Origin: Enterococcus innesii
GTDB lineage: Bacteria; Bacillota; Bacilli; Lactobacillales; Enterococcaceae
Direction: 5' to 3'
DNA: 64,000 bases
Assembly (NCBI GenBank): GCA_018982785.1
Contig: JAHHEN010000005.1
Coordinates: 186,001 to 250,000 of the forward strand
Below the pieces are notes generated by a model. The model ran no database searches. It was not told the origin of the DNA and saw only the letters and a program-made list of their open reading frames with translations. Shown here piece after piece: positions 27,026 through 36,527 of the stretch. The position numbers and the translations under genes are program-made. Position 1 is the stretch's first letter; every line of letters starts with the position of its first letter.

Positions 27026-27043
27026 TGTCAAACAGTTTTGACA
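27026..27043. promoter_or_regulatory. Palindrome upstream of the XRE gene
   Basis: TGTCAAA CAGT TTTGACA, a perfect 7-bp-arm inverted repeat, is a candidate autoregulatory operator. Confidence 0.4.
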
Positions 27044-27149
27044 GGATTTTCTTACACGAACTCTCCGTGATAGTGGTTTTCTTTCTATCATAGATGAAAA
27101 AAGAATAAATGACTAGAAAATGATTTTTTTATTTCGACTATACTACGAC

Positions 27150-27184
27150 AAAAAAAGTAGCACGAATAAATCGTACTACTTGAG
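27150..27184 (-). terminator. Terminator after the amidohydrolase
   Basis: Minus-strand AAGTAGTACGA / TCGTGCTACTT stem followed by seven T. Confidence 0.8.
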
Positions 27185-27200
27185 AAAACATGACCTGTTG

Positions 27201-28424
27201 CTAACGGTGGATCGTCACTTCTTTTTTGACTTCTACGGTGATGCGGCCATTTTTGATGACCATCAAACGTTCAGGAATATCGATCAGCACATCGGCTTTT
27301 CTTTGGGTATCTAAAAGAATCAAATCTGCGCGGTTGCCAACAGCGATTCCATAGTCTTTAATATTTAATGCTTTAGCGGTATTGGTCGTGATCATTGGCA
27401 AGACCGTCGGCAGGTCATCGGCGCCGCCTAAATGCGCCACTGGCACAGCCAACATAGCGATTTGAATCAAATCACCGTTGCCGTATGGCGTAAAGGCGTT
27501 ACGGATATTGTTGCTACCTAAGCAGATATTCACACCAGCATCACGTAATTTGCGAATCGGCGTCACGGCACGGCGAACGTTGTAGGCATCGTTTCTGGCA
27601 CCTAAGTGCAAGTCGGTCGCAGGCAACGGCATCACATTGATTTGGGCTTTGACCATCAAATCGATGACTTCTGACAGCTGATCCGGTTCCATGGCGTGCA
27701 GCGCAGTCAAATGTCCCACCGACACCCGACCTTGGTAGCCTTCTGCGATGGTTTTTTCACACAGATAGACGATCGATGTATCGTCTGCTTCGTCGGCAAA
27801 ATCTTGATGCAAGTCAATGTCTTTGTCAAATCGTTTGGCGATCTCAAAGATCAAGTCGATGTGCTCATTGGCTGGCGCATCATTGTAAGGAATGCCGCCA
27901 ACGACATCGGCGCCTTTTTCCATCGCTTCGATCATCATTTTATCCGTCCCTGGAGCTTTAAAAATCCCTTCTTGCGGAAAGGCAACGACCTGAATATCGA
28001 TCAAGTCGCGGTATTCTTCTTTTAAGCGCATGATGGTGTCAAACCCTGTGAAGCCTTGTGCTGGATCAAATTCGGCATGGGTGCGCACAGCAGTCGTGCC
28101 GTGTACGATCAGCATTTCTAATGCGCGTTTCGCCCGATCATAAATGTCTTCTTCGGTAAAGGTCGGTTTCAGCTTTGCCGTAACTTGGATCGCTTCTTGC
28201 AACGTACCTGAATTATTGGGTTCACGATCGGCGATCAACGCTTTGTCTAAGTGGATATGGCTTTCGATCAATCCAGGGATCACCACTTTGCCTTTCGCCT
28301 CAATCGTTTTTGCTGCTGCTTCTTCAATGATGGGTGCAACTGCGGTGATTTTTCCTTCTGAAATTGCAATATCTACTAATTCTGCATCGTCTTCAAGACG
28401 TGCTTGCTTGATCAATAAATCCAT
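27201..28424 (-). CDS. Amidohydrolase family protein, cytosine-deaminase-like
   Basis: Metal-dependent hydrolase with a TIM-barrel core. Metal motifs ESHIHLDK (HxH near residue 56), RTHAEFD, LHQDFAD, VGHLTAL and LGSNN fit the cytosine deaminase/atrazine-chlorohydrolase-like subfamily. The C-terminal ADLILLD segment completes the composite beta-sandwich. Size of 407 residues is normal. It lies 16 bp behind a permease, so the permease probably supplies its substrate, a cyclic or linear amide/amine. Whether it is cytosine is not decided by the sequence. Confidence 0.82.
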   Translation of the reverse strand: MDLLIKQARLEDDAELVDIAISEGKITAVAPIIEEAAAKTIEAKGKVVIPGLIESHIHLDKALIADREPNNSGTLQEAIQVTAKLKPTFTEEDIYDRAKRALEMLIVHGTTAVRTHAEFDPAQGFTGFDTIMRLKEEYRDLIDIQVVAFPQEGIFKAPGTDKMMIEAMEKGADVVGGIPYNDAPANEHIDLIFEIAKRFDKDIDLHQDFADEADDTSIVYLCEKTIAEGYQGRVSVGHLTALHAMEPDQLSEVIDLMVKAQINVMPLPATDLHLGARNDAYNVRRAVTPIRKLRDAGVNICLGSNNIRNAFTPYGNGDLIQIAMLAVPVAHLGGADDLPTVLPMITTNTAKALNIKDYGIAVGNRADLILLDTQRKADVLIDIPERLMVIKNGRITVEVKKEVTIHR

Positions 28425-28440
28425 GTTTTCCTCCTATCCA

Positions 28441-29801
28441 TCAGCCAAACACTAAGCCGATGACTAATAATAATACGGCTGCTAAACTCAACCACTTCAC
28501 GTTTCCTTTGACTACATCCAGAATCGGAATTTGGAAACCAGAAGATAAAGCTTGCATCGTAATGTTGACGAAACTCATTTGACTCCCGAGGCCAACCCCC
28601 ATCGTTACAAAGCCAAGAGCTAACACTGGGAAGCCTAATGAAACGGCAACTGGTAACACTAATGTTAATACGGAGCCGACATAGGCACCCGCGGGAATCC
28701 CAATCAAGACACCCGTCAAGATCGCCACGGGAACGACGATCGCTGCGGGGGCATTTTGTGCCGCACCTGCAATTACAGCAAATGTCCCGGTTTCAGCGAT
28801 CACGTTGATGAAGGCTAAAAAGATCCCCACTTGGAACAAGCGGGTCAAAATATACGTCGATCCGTCCACCATCGCTTCCACCGATTGATTCATCGAAAAG
28901 TCGGTACAAACAAAAATCAACGCCAACGTGACCACCATATAAACTAGCGGTGTAAAGAGGACAAAGCCGATCAGGTCATTGATCAACGGACCAAAGATGA
29001 CCGCAAAAAGCAAGAAAATCGCAGGCAGTGTCGTTTTGAACAATTCACCATTGCTTTTGTTTTCATACTCTTGATTGGCTGATTCTTTGAAGCCCAGATG
29101 ACGACGCTTGGTCCCAAAGAATGCCAATAAAATCGCCAAACCAACGAATAACAACCAAAATGGGCGCATTTGATCTACGTAAGAAGCGACACTAAAGCCG
29201 CCTAGTTCAGACACGATACTAGATTCCAAAGAGGCAGGAGAAGTCGTAAAGGAGACAGCTGCCGCTAACGACATCGCTGCGATCAATTCGGGTACCACCC
29301 CAACTGCCGCAAATGCTAACGGTGCGATCACCATCGCACTCCCGCCGCCGATCCCGGACATATAAGTCGCTGCTGCCAATAAAATGACAATAAACCCTGC
29401 CACATATTCCACTTTTCCTTTGGTCCCTCTTTTGGCTAAGGTTAAGGCTGCCGTATAACTACCGGCTTTGAAGACCGCCATCGCTACAGCGGAATTGATG
29501 ATTGGCACCGTAATACTTAACATCGTCGGAATAGCTTCCAACAGTTGCGAATTGGCTTCAGCTAAACTGATCCCGCCAATAATCATCGCCAAGATCCCAG
29601 CAATCAAGCCAGCAATGATCATATCTACTTTTTTAAAGAGTAAAACCAGTACTAACACTAACGGAATCAGTACTAAAAATGCTTTGACTCCAGTTGGTGC
29701 AACGATCTCATTGATCGCTTCTGCCGCAAACACTGTTCTTTCTGAAAAGATAAAAAGAATGAGAGCCATAAACAGTGAGACGAACGTTCCCTTTTTTTCA
29801 T
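28441..29801 (-). CDS. Ion-transporter superfamily permease, frameshifted at N-terminus
   Basis: Polytopic membrane protein with about twelve segments in two similar halves. The SGIGGGSAMVIAPLAF and IPAGAYVGSVLTLVLP stretches resemble re-entrant hairpins of GntP/DcuC/NhaD-like carriers. The open ATG frame starts at 29769, but AGGAGAAATGTG ATG at 29799-29801 is the better start. Adding one A to its minus-strand A7 run (29792-29798) yields KKKGTFVSLFMALILFIF ending in VFAA, a signal-like first segment. It is the first gene of an operon with the amidohydrolase. The substrate is unknown. Confidence 0.72.
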
Positions 29802-29985
29802 CACATTTCTCCTAACTTATATGAATCTTCATATAATAAATGTTGTGTTGCTATGGGGTGTTGCTGATTGATTTTTCCGCTGATTTTTCTCTGGTGTTTC
29901 CCACCTTCTTTCCTCGAAGAAAGGAACCAAGCAAAAGACACCTGCTTTTTCGACCTTTTTCGCCACTTTTTCTTTCTCTATTATA
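29802..29985 (-). promoter_or_regulatory. Long structured 5' leader of the permease/amidohydrolase operon
   Basis: A -10-like TATAAT (minus, 29980-29985) predicts a leader of about 170 nt. It contains a stem GGTGT / ACACC enclosing an inner CTTTC ttcgag GAAAG hairpin. A perfect inverted repeat TTATATGAA TC TTCATATAA (29817-29836, plus-strand reading) stands directly before the ribosome-binding site. It matches no riboswitch class I recognise. Confidence 0.5.
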
Positions 29986-29993
29986 ATTCTTGT

Positions 29994-30007
29994 TGTTAAC
30001 GCTTTCT
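29994..30007 (-). promoter_or_regulatory. cre-like site
   Basis: Minus-strand AGAAAGCGTTAACA matches 13 of 14 cre positions and lies just upstream of the -10 box of the permease operon. Confidence 0.6.
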
Positions 30008-30147
30008 TTGGACATTATTCTAAAATAAATCTTCGTTTTTTATCCAATTGGCTAAACGCGCAGAAAAAAGCGCGGCCTGTGGAGAAAAGAGCCTTCATTT
30101 GATCCTCTGGCCTTTTCTCGGAGCCCCACTTTTTAGTGATCTTCTGT

Positions 30148-31065
30148 TTATGATCGTTTATTTCCTCGGTTTGTCCAGCGTTTCAGTTTATAAAAAAGCA
30201 TCAGTTGCTTGCGCGCTCGCTTGATCCGCTGGAAGCGCTTTGGCTGCTTCTTGTAGAATGCTTGATGGTAGTTTTCCGCTGGCCAAAACTGCGTGGCCTT
30301 GCGGATCTCAGTCACGATGGGTTGCTGATAATAACCAGATTGTGCTAGTTCCTTTTTGGCTCGTTGCGCAAGCACTTCCTGCTCAGCAGTCGTATAGAAA
30401 ATGATTGGGCGATAAAAATTGCCGCGATCTTGAAATTGTCCGAAAGCATCTGTCGGGTCTGTCACTTGCCAATATAACTGCAACAAGTCCTGATAGGTGA
30501 TGATTTTGGGATCAAAAATGATCTCTACTGCTTCGACATGCCCTGTTGTTCCACTTAGTACTTGATCATACGTCGGATTCGGGACTGTTCCCCCGGTATA
30601 CCCCGACAAGACGGAAAGAATACCCGGCTGGTCTTCAAAAGGCTCTACCATACACCAAAAGCAGCCGCCAGCAAAAATAGCCACTTCTTGTGCTTTTCCA
30701 CCTGTTTCGGTTGGCTCCACGGAAACTTCTGCTGGTTGGGCTTTGCTTGTTTCTTCATTCCTTGCCTTTTTCGGTGCTGACTGGCTGATTGTTTGATAAA
30801 ACTCGGCGACATTCGGGGTCAGATTGTTTCTCAGTGCCAAAGGACGCAACGACGCTTCTAGTTTTTCCAAAACCCGTCTGGTCTGTTGGTCTTCAAGGCT
30901 ATTTGACGATTCTTTTTCGTGTTTGCCTGCTTTTTGTTTGGTCGCCAGCTGAGTTTCCAGTGTATTTTTTGCTTGCACCAGTTGTTCTCGTTCCCACTGT
31001 CTCGTGCCAGGATGCAAGATCAAATTATAGATTTCTGACAGCCACGCCATCGTTGTTTGCTTCAT
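30148..31065 (-). CDS. msrA: Peptide methionine-S-sulfoxide reductase with N-terminal extension
   Basis: Reduces methionine-S-sulfoxide. The MsrA domain occupies about residues 127-285 with the catalytic motif GGCFWC and the SGYTGG, GHVEAVE and NYHQ segments. The first about 125 residues are an unusual charged, helical extension ([20 protein letters not shown], then Lys/Glu-rich). ATG 31063-31065, eight bases after GGGG, is favoured over the ATG two codons before. No MsrB is adjacent. The extension could be an adaptor or regulatory region; its function is unknown. Confidence 0.88.
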   Translation of the reverse strand: MKQTTMAWLSEIYNLILHPGTRQWEREQLVQAKNTLETQLATKQKAGKHEKESSNSLEDQQTRRVLEKLEASLRPLALRNNLTPNVAEFYQTISQSAPKKARNEETSKAQPAEVSVEPTETGGKAQEVAIFAGGCFWCMVEPFEDQPGILSVLSGYTGGTVPNPTYDQVLSGTTGHVEAVEIIFDPKIITYQDLLQLYWQVTDPTDAFGQFQDRGNFYRPIIFYTTAEQEVLAQRAKKELAQSGYYQQPIVTEIRKATQFWPAENYHQAFYKKQPKRFQRIKRARKQLMLFYKLKRWTNRGNKRS

Positions 31066-31343
31066 CACCATTGCCCCTTTGCCTCATGAAGGAGCGACTC
31101 TCGCTCCTTGTTTGGTTGCACTGTACCATAGTTTCGCCGATTCGCCCAATTTGATGCCCAGCAGCGTACCGACTTCAAACGTCGCCAAGCACAAAGTATT
31201 AAAATTGCTAATGCAGACACAAAAGCTCCCCCAGTTGCCTTGTTTATAAAAGTATCGTCCAGGCTCTTGAGAATGGAGCTGATGTCTTAAAGATTGCACG
31301 GGCGTATAATCTTACGGATATACTGTTTATAGAATAAAAGAAA
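31066..31343. other. Intergenic region between msrA and mazF
   Basis: About 280 bp in which no credible gene is seen. A short open frame on the minus strand lacks a ribosome site and any recognisable domain. The left edge of the AT-rich islet falls in here. Confidence 0.4.
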
Positions 31344-31386
31344 ACAGCATGGTCGACATCGATAAGATGATCATGCTGTTTTTATT
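31344..31386 (-). terminator. Terminator of mazEF
   Basis: Minus-strand AAACAGCATG / CATGCTGTTTT stem with a following T-rich tract. Confidence 0.75.
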
Positions 31387-31732
31387 TACTTACTTTTTGA
31401 AATACTGTTCTGACTTTCATCAATAACTCATCAACCAAGTGCTCATGCGCTTTTTCCAAAAAAACACATACTCTGGCTTCATAATCTATTGTCGTTAATT
31501 GATCTAACAATACTTTTCCTGTTGTCTTCATGCCATAATCTGGATTAATACTTACATATAACGGATAGTTTCTACTTGTACTCGAAATCGGAGCAACGGT
31601 GGCAACGTTACTATAATCTGCAATCATGTCATGACTTAAAACAATATAGGGCCTTTTTCCCGTTTGTTCATGTCCAGAACGAGGAGCTGTATCCAATAAC
31701 AAAATATCACCTTGTCTAGGTTTTCTTACCAT
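31382..31732 (-). CDS. mazF: MazF/PemK family endoribonuclease toxin
   Basis: mRNA interferase of a type II toxin-antitoxin system. The N-terminal QGDILLLD strand, EQTGKRPYIVLSHD (conserved Gly-Lys-Arg-Pro loop) and VAPISSTSRNYPLYV segments define the fold, and LLDQLTTID follows. Length of 116 residues is normal. It overlaps the antitoxin gene by 7 bp. Both genes lie in an AT-rich segment and are transcribed from a promoter with palindromic repeats. Confidence 0.9.
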   Translation of the reverse strand: MVRKPRQGDILLLDTAPRSGHEQTGKRPYIVLSHDMIADYSNVATVAPISSTSRNYPLYVSINPDYGMKTTGKVLLDQLTTIDYEARVCVFLEKAHEHLVDELLMKVRTVFQKVSK

Positions 31733-31989
31733 TTTTCATTCCCTACTGCTTCACCTAAATGTTGAATTTCCACATGATTTTTCTCAGCAGTGTAATTCTC
31801 AAATAACTCTTCAATCGTTAACTCGTTTTCTACATTTGCTGCTTCGATGATTAGCCGTCTATGCCCGTTTACTTCTTCTTGTATTATCTTCACTTTGTCA
31901 TCTGTATGAATGCCAAGATACTCCATAATGTACTTTGGCAATCTAAGACCGTTACTATTGCCCCATTTTTTTATAGGTAACATTTCCAT
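31726..31989 (-). CDS. mazE: MazE/AbrB-type antitoxin
   Basis: Neutralises the downstream MazF. The N-terminal SpoVT-AbrB swapped-hairpin domain is clear in IKKWGNSNGLRLPKYIME, and the acidic C-terminal tail (ELTIEELFENYTAE) is the toxin-binding part. The start at 31989 follows AAAGAGGTGTCGCGC; the longer frame reads through the promoter. It overlaps mazF, so expression is coupled and probably autoregulated through the GTATATAC repeats. Confidence 0.9.
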   Translation of the reverse strand: MEMLPIKKWGNSNGLRLPKYIMEYLGIHTDDKVKIIQEEVNGHRRLIIEAANVENELTIEELFENYTAEKNHVEIQHLGEAVGNEKW

Positions 31990-32006
31990 GCGCGACACCT
32001 CTTTCT

Positions 32007-32047
32007 GTATATACATAGTATAACATATATCGCGACAGAGTATATAC
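32007..32047 (-). promoter_or_regulatory. mazEF promoter with paired palindromic octamers
   Basis: Self-complementary GTATATAC occurs at 32007-32014 and 32040-32047, flanking an extended -10 TGTTATACT (minus, 32017-32025). The spacing suits binding of a MazEF complex. Confidence 0.6.
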
Positions 32048-32225
32048 ATAATTATCCTTTTTGGTCGATTCAGCTAAATTCCATTAAAAAGAATTGTTCT
32101 TTCAAGTTTACACTGCTGTGCTAAGTTAGTATCTTTCTGACCTAACTAAAGGAGCTACTAAAGGAATTGTGAAATGAAGAATTAAAAAATTTTATGTTTC
32201 TGACCCTATTTTAAGTTATCGCCCA

Positions 32226-33095
32226 TTAATCTATGGATCCGGGCGTTCGTCCATATTTTTTCTTAAAACTTTGGATAAAATGACTCGTATCAGAAAATCC
32301 AATTTGTTGAGAAATTTCAGTAACTGTTAGATTCTTATTTTCCAATAAACTCTGACTTCGTTGTAATCGATAATCAATCAAGAATTTATAAGGGGTCATG
32401 GATGTGTACTTTTTAAACAATCTGTTCGCCTCTGAATTACTAATGTGACTACTTGAGGAAATATCAGCTAAAGCTATATTTTCGGCATAGTTTCCGTATA
32501 TAAATTGGATCATTGTCATTATCTGATTTATTTTAGTATTTTTAATGGTAGTCGGTTGCTTTATCTGATCTAACTTCGAGTTGATTAGAATAAGCCAAGC
32601 TTTACAAAGATCTATCGATATCAAGTACTCTCGACCAAATCTTGGTTCCATGTAATACAAATCGATAATTTCTTTTAGGATAGATAAGATTTCTCTTGAA
32701 GAAATATCCAGGTTGTCCATCGCAATACAAGGATATTTTATACTATTTACATAGGGCTCCACATAGCTAAGGTCCATTCGGCTTCCAGGGAAGAAAGTGA
32801 GATTCTCCTTGATAAAATTTATGCTTATATAAGAGCTATTGGGTGTTAGTTGAGTCATTTGATGTAGAACATTAGAGTTGATAAAGATAAAATCACCTTT
32901 ATTTAATATATAGTCGACTCCATTAATTTTTGCATTAACTACTCCCTTCTCAACAATGGTAAATTGTAATTCATCATGCCAATGGGCATCATCGAATCCT
33001 CTACCTGAAGGATTCACTCCATTTTGATTTATATGATAAATTTCAAAAGGAAAACTAGTATCTTGATAGTGATTCTGTTCAAATAATTTTTTCAT
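32226..33095 (-). CDS. AraC family transcriptional regulator with cupin domain
   Basis: N-terminal sugar-sensing cupin (HWHDELQFTIVEKG, then FINSNVLHQM) and a C-terminal double HTH (SNSEANRLFKKYTSMTPYKFL and ISQQIGFSDTSHFIQSFKKKYG). Start ATG 33093-33095 follows AAAGGACAAGTTG; one codon upstream is a TTG. It is divergent from a GNAT/EamA pair and may control it. Strongly AT-rich codon use sets it apart from flanking genes. Effector unknown. Confidence 0.87.
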   Translation of the reverse strand: MKKLFEQNHYQDTSFPFEIYHINQNGVNPSGRGFDDAHWHDELQFTIVEKGVVNAKINGVDYILNKGDFIFINSNVLHQMTQLTPNSSYISINFIKENLTFFPGSRMDLSYVEPYVNSIKYPCIAMDNLDISSREILSILKEIIDLYYMEPRFGREYLISIDLCKAWLILINSKLDQIKQPTTIKNTKINQIMTMIQFIYGNYAENIALADISSSSHISNSEANRLFKKYTSMTPYKFLIDYRLQRSQSLLENKNLTVTEISQQIGFSDTSHFIQSFKKKYGRTPGSID

Positions 33096-33199
33096 CAACT
33101 TGTCCTTTGGTTATATTTTCATATGTAAGAACCTTTTTTTTATATTATTATATATCATTTGATGATATTATCATATAAAAATATTGGAGTTGAATAATT

Positions 33200-33684
33200 A
33201 TGACAATCGATTTATCCCCTATAATAAGCGTTTTTTAAGCGAAATGACACAAACCTGGAATGATATTTTGATAGATGGCGAAGCATTTCCAGGAGAAGAT
33301 TTATTTAATACAGAAGATTTTGAATTAATGTTATTAGAACAATCTGCTGCATCCTGTCTTCTTTATAATGGAGTCTATGCAGGATTCTTCATAATTCATC
33401 CTAATAATATCGGACGTTGTGCACATACTGCAAATGCGAGCTATTGTATCGATAAAAGGATGAGAGGAAAGGGCTTATTCAAACACGTAGTAAAAAGATC
33501 CTTATGGGAAGCAAAACAACTAGGTTTTCAAGGAATGCAATTTAACGCCGTCGTCTCTAATAACAAGGCAGCGATCCATACCTACGAGAAAAATGGGTTT
33601 TCCATTATCGGTTCTATCCCTAAAGGATTCCGACTGAAGAATGGAATTTTTACTGACATGTATATTATGCATCGATCGCTATGA
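33200..33684 (+). CDS. GNAT family N-acetyltransferase, probable frameshift at N-terminus
   Basis: Acetyl-CoA-dependent acyltransferase of about 160 residues. The motif A region is CIDKRMRGKGLFKHVVKR and motif B includes GMQFNAVVSNNKAAIHTYEKNGF. The open frame would begin at a TTG (33184) without a suitable ribosome site. GGAG ten bases before ATG 33200, plus one extra base at about 33207, would give MTIRFIPYNKRF, a more typical beginning. Its stop overlaps the EamA gene start (4 bp), so the two are coupled. Substrate unknown. Confidence 0.75.
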
Positions 33685-34560
33685 TAAAAAAATACCAAGG
33701 CATTCTCTTCACTATCTTTACAATTCTAATAGTCAGTTCTACAGAGATTACACTAAAGTTACTAGGGGGAACGAGTAGCCACGGGGGGCAATTAAATTTT
33801 TGGCGTTTTTTGATTGGCGGTATTTTTCTATTTATTTTAGCTAAGAAAAAAAGTATAAAGGTAGCTTCTTTGCCACTCCTTGTTTTAAATGCGATTTTAT
33901 TTATCGTATTCAGCATGAATTTCTATCAAATGGCTATCTTTCAATCAAGCGCATTCTTTGTAGCAGTTGTTTTTAGCACAAATCCATTGTTTACACAATT
34001 GATAAATACGTTATTAACTCGTCAGTTAAAAGTACCTTCACTTTCGATCATACTTTCAGTACTAGGAATCATAATCATCATTGTTTCAAATTACACAAAA
34101 AATGATCTAGGGGTTCTATTTGCTTTGATCTCTTCTATTTTATTTGGATTATATAGTACACTAAACGAAAGAATTATCAAAAAATACTTTAAGTACAGTG
34201 ACTTCTACATCATATACCTTTATTTTTGGCGCATTGGAATTGGCGCTATTAAATTTGATTTTTTCGAAATTTAATGATGATTCTCCATTAAAATCGATTT
34301 TCACATTTCATTACTTTACCGATTTTAGCCTACAAACATTACCAGGTCTATTCTATTTGAGCATTGTGGTAACCGCCTGCGGCTTTCTGTTTTACCTTAT
34401 CTGTCAAATAAAATTCAAAAAATTATCACACACTGTTTTTTTCTCTAAGCCTGCGGTTTCTGCAATATTTGGTTTGCTAATCTTAAATGATCCTATTCCT
34501 TTTTCTAGTATTGTAGGTATCTCGTTGATATTTTTAGGTAGTATATTAACTTTTCAATAA
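33681..34560 (+). CDS. EamA/DMT family transporter, frameshifted
   Basis: Ten-segment drug/metabolite exporter of about 292 residues, with two EamA repeats. The first frame covers GGQLNFWRFLIGGIFLF through YSTLNERIIKKY and fails at about 34205-34230. The second frame continues TFIFGALELALLNLIFSKFN to the end, including FFSKPAVSAIFGLLILNDPI. One extra base explains the break. Coupled to the GNAT gene, which might acetylate the exported compound. AT-rich like its neighbours. Confidence 0.8.
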
Positions 34561-34821
34561 TTTACTAATGTACAATCCTCATGATATTATTTTTTTGTAT
34601 TTTCGTTGGCTTAAATGTCACTCGATTCCCTCTTCTACTGATCGTTAAATGATTTATAAAGCAAAATAAATAATCGGAACCAAATAAGAAAAAGCCAAAA
34701 ACGTTTTAAGTTTCTGAAACCTTAAAATAAAGTGACTCCATCAAATAATACCGATATGAATAGACAAGCACTTGTTGATTACTGAGTTCTTTTACGATCT
34801 TTTTGAAAAAAGCACAGATCG
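34561..34821. other. Intergenic, right edge of the AT-rich islet
   Basis: About 260 bp without a supportable gene between the EamA gene and the map terminator. Confidence 0.4.
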
Positions 34822-34854
34822 AAAGGGCGTACCATCAGTTAGGTACGCCCTTTT
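34822..34854. terminator. Bidirectional terminator after map
   Basis: Perfect inverted repeat AAAGGGCGTACC / GGTACGCCCTTT with an 8-nt loop and adjoining T residues. Confidence 0.8.
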
Positions 34855-34896
34855 AAGAGATGTGGAAAATCTACATGATACAGAAGTTCCGCACAG

Positions 34897-35682
34897 TTAT
34901 TTTTCAAAGACATTAAGTGATGATGACGTTTCTTCCTTTTGCAACGTCATGATGACTGGACCTTCTTTGGTGATGGCGATCGAATGTTCATATTGGGCAC
35001 AATAGCTGCCGTCATTCGTGCGTGCTGTCCAGCCGTTCGGGTCCATCTTCATGCGCCAAGTACCGGTCGTGATCATCGGTTCGATGGTGATCGTCATGCC
35101 CTCTTTCAACCTAATTCCTTTGCCAGGTAACCCGAAATGAGGAAAGAATGGTTCTTCATGAATGGTTGGGCCAATGCCGTGAGCAATAAAGTCCCGCACG
35201 ACACCATACCCTTTTTCTTCAGCGAAGCTTTGGATCGCATAACCAATATCGCCGACCCGGTTGCCAACTTGTGCTTGCTCGATGCCTTTCATTAAGGCTT
35301 CTTTCGTTACTTCCATCAGCGCTTGATGTTCTGGTGAAATCTCTCCTACAGCATACGTCCAACAGCTGTCAGAGATTGCTCCTTTGTAATCGACACAAAA
35401 ATCAACTTTGACGACATCGCCTGATTTTAAAACATATTCTGAAGGGAAACCATGACAAATCTCTTCATTGACACTGATACACGTCGCAAATTCATAGCCT
35501 TCAAACCCGATTTGCGCGGCTGTTGCCCCTGCAGCTTCTATCTGTTGATGGACAAAGACGTTGATTTGGTTCGTGGTGATACCAGGAACGATTTTTTCCC
35601 GTAGTTGCTCGTGAATACTTGCCAAAATACGACCGGAAGTTTTCATTTGTTCGATTTCTCGTGGGGATTTTAATGTGATCAA
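34897..35682 (-). CDS. map: Methionine aminopeptidase, type I
   Basis: Removes the initiator Met from nascent proteins. Metal ligands are visible as Asp in KVDFCVD and SDSCWTY, His in HGIGPTIHE, Glu in TIEPM and Glu in QYEHS. 261 residues fits Firmicute MetAP. The start is TTG, preceded by AAAGGAGATCATCTA. It lies next to truA and rlmH, all on the minus strand. Confidence 0.93.
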   Translation of the reverse strand: MITLKSPREIEQMKTSGRILASIHEQLREKIVPGITTNQINVFVHQQIEAAGATAAQIGFEGYEFATCISVNEEICHGFPSEYVLKSGDVVKVDFCVDYKGAISDSCWTYAVGEISPEHQALMEVTKEALMKGIEQAQVGNRVGDIGYAIQSFAEEKGYGVVRDFIAHGIGPTIHEEPFFPHFGLPGKGIRLKEGMTITIEPMITTGTWRMKMDPNGWTARTNDGSYCAQYEHSIAITKEGPVIMTLQKEETSSSLNVFEK

Positions 35683-35724
35683 TAGATGATCTCCTTTCCT
35701 TAAATAGCCATTACCATGTTTCTT

Positions 35725-36462
35725 TTAATAATACACCTCATCTAGAAATAAGCCATGAGAAGGCACTGTTTCACCAGCTGCTTGTCGTACTTTCTCGGCT
35801 AACACTTGATCGATCACTTCTGGCGGCAGTGTGCCATCGCCAATGGCAATCAGTGTGCCTGTCAAGATTCGGACCATTTTATGCAAAAAGCCGTTACCTT
35901 TGAAGGTAAACCGCAATAGGTCGCCTTCTGGTGTGATGGTGATTTCATCGATCGTCCGCACCGTTGATTTTTTTGATTTTTTCAACGCAGAAAAGCCAAT
36001 AAAATCATGGGTGCCGATCAACTTCTCAGCCGCTTGCTGCATTTTTTCCAAATCAAGGGGCTGCGGGCAATGAAAACTGGTATTGCGAGCAAAGACTGAT
36101 GGGATCGCGTTGTTCCAAACATAATAGCTGTATTGCTTGCCTTTGGCATGATAGCGTGCATGGAAGCGTTCAGGGACTTCTTCAATCTTGTTGACGACGA
36201 TGTCTTGTGGCAAATAGCGGTTAAAGAACTGCTGCATCTCTGGCAAACTCATTTGATGGGTCGTCTTGAAATTCGCCACTTGTCTTTGAGCATGCGTGCC
36301 CGCGTCGGTTCTGCCAGAACCGACGATTTCAATTTCTTCTCCCGTCAATAATTTGATGACCCCTTCAACTTTTTCTTGGATCGTTTTTTCTGAATCTCCT
36401 AGTCGTTGCCACCCTAAGTAGCGCTTGCCGTCATATTCAATCGTTAATTTGATATTTCGCAT
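35725..36462 (-). CDS. truA: tRNA pseudouridine(38-40) synthase
   Basis: Isomerises uridines 38-40 in the tRNA anticodon arm. The catalytic Asp lies in GRTDAGTHAQRQVANF; the N-terminus LTIEYDGKRYLGWQRL and the KGNGFLHKMVRI motif are diagnostic. 245 residues, starting after AAAAAGGAGCAACAATC. Confidence 0.95.
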   Translation of the reverse strand: MRNIKLTIEYDGKRYLGWQRLGDSEKTIQEKVEGVIKLLTGEEIEIVGSGRTDAGTHAQRQVANFKTTHQMSLPEMQQFFNRYLPQDIVVNKIEEVPERFHARYHAKGKQYSYYVWNNAIPSVFARNTSFHCPQPLDLEKMQQAAEKLIGTHDFIGFSALKKSKKSTVRTIDEITITPEGDLLRFTFKGNGFLHKMVRILTGTLIAIGDGTLPPEVIDQVLAEKVRQAAGETVPSHGLFLDEVYY

Positions 36463-36527
36463 GATTGTTGCTCCTTTTTACCGGTAGTACCGGTGGATAA
36501 TTTTTTCTATTCTATTGCTTGAGATAT

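Noticed and set aside
31084-31299. Minus-strand 71-codon open frame between msrA and mazF
   Set aside because: No ribosome-binding site, low-complexity composition and no family resemblance.
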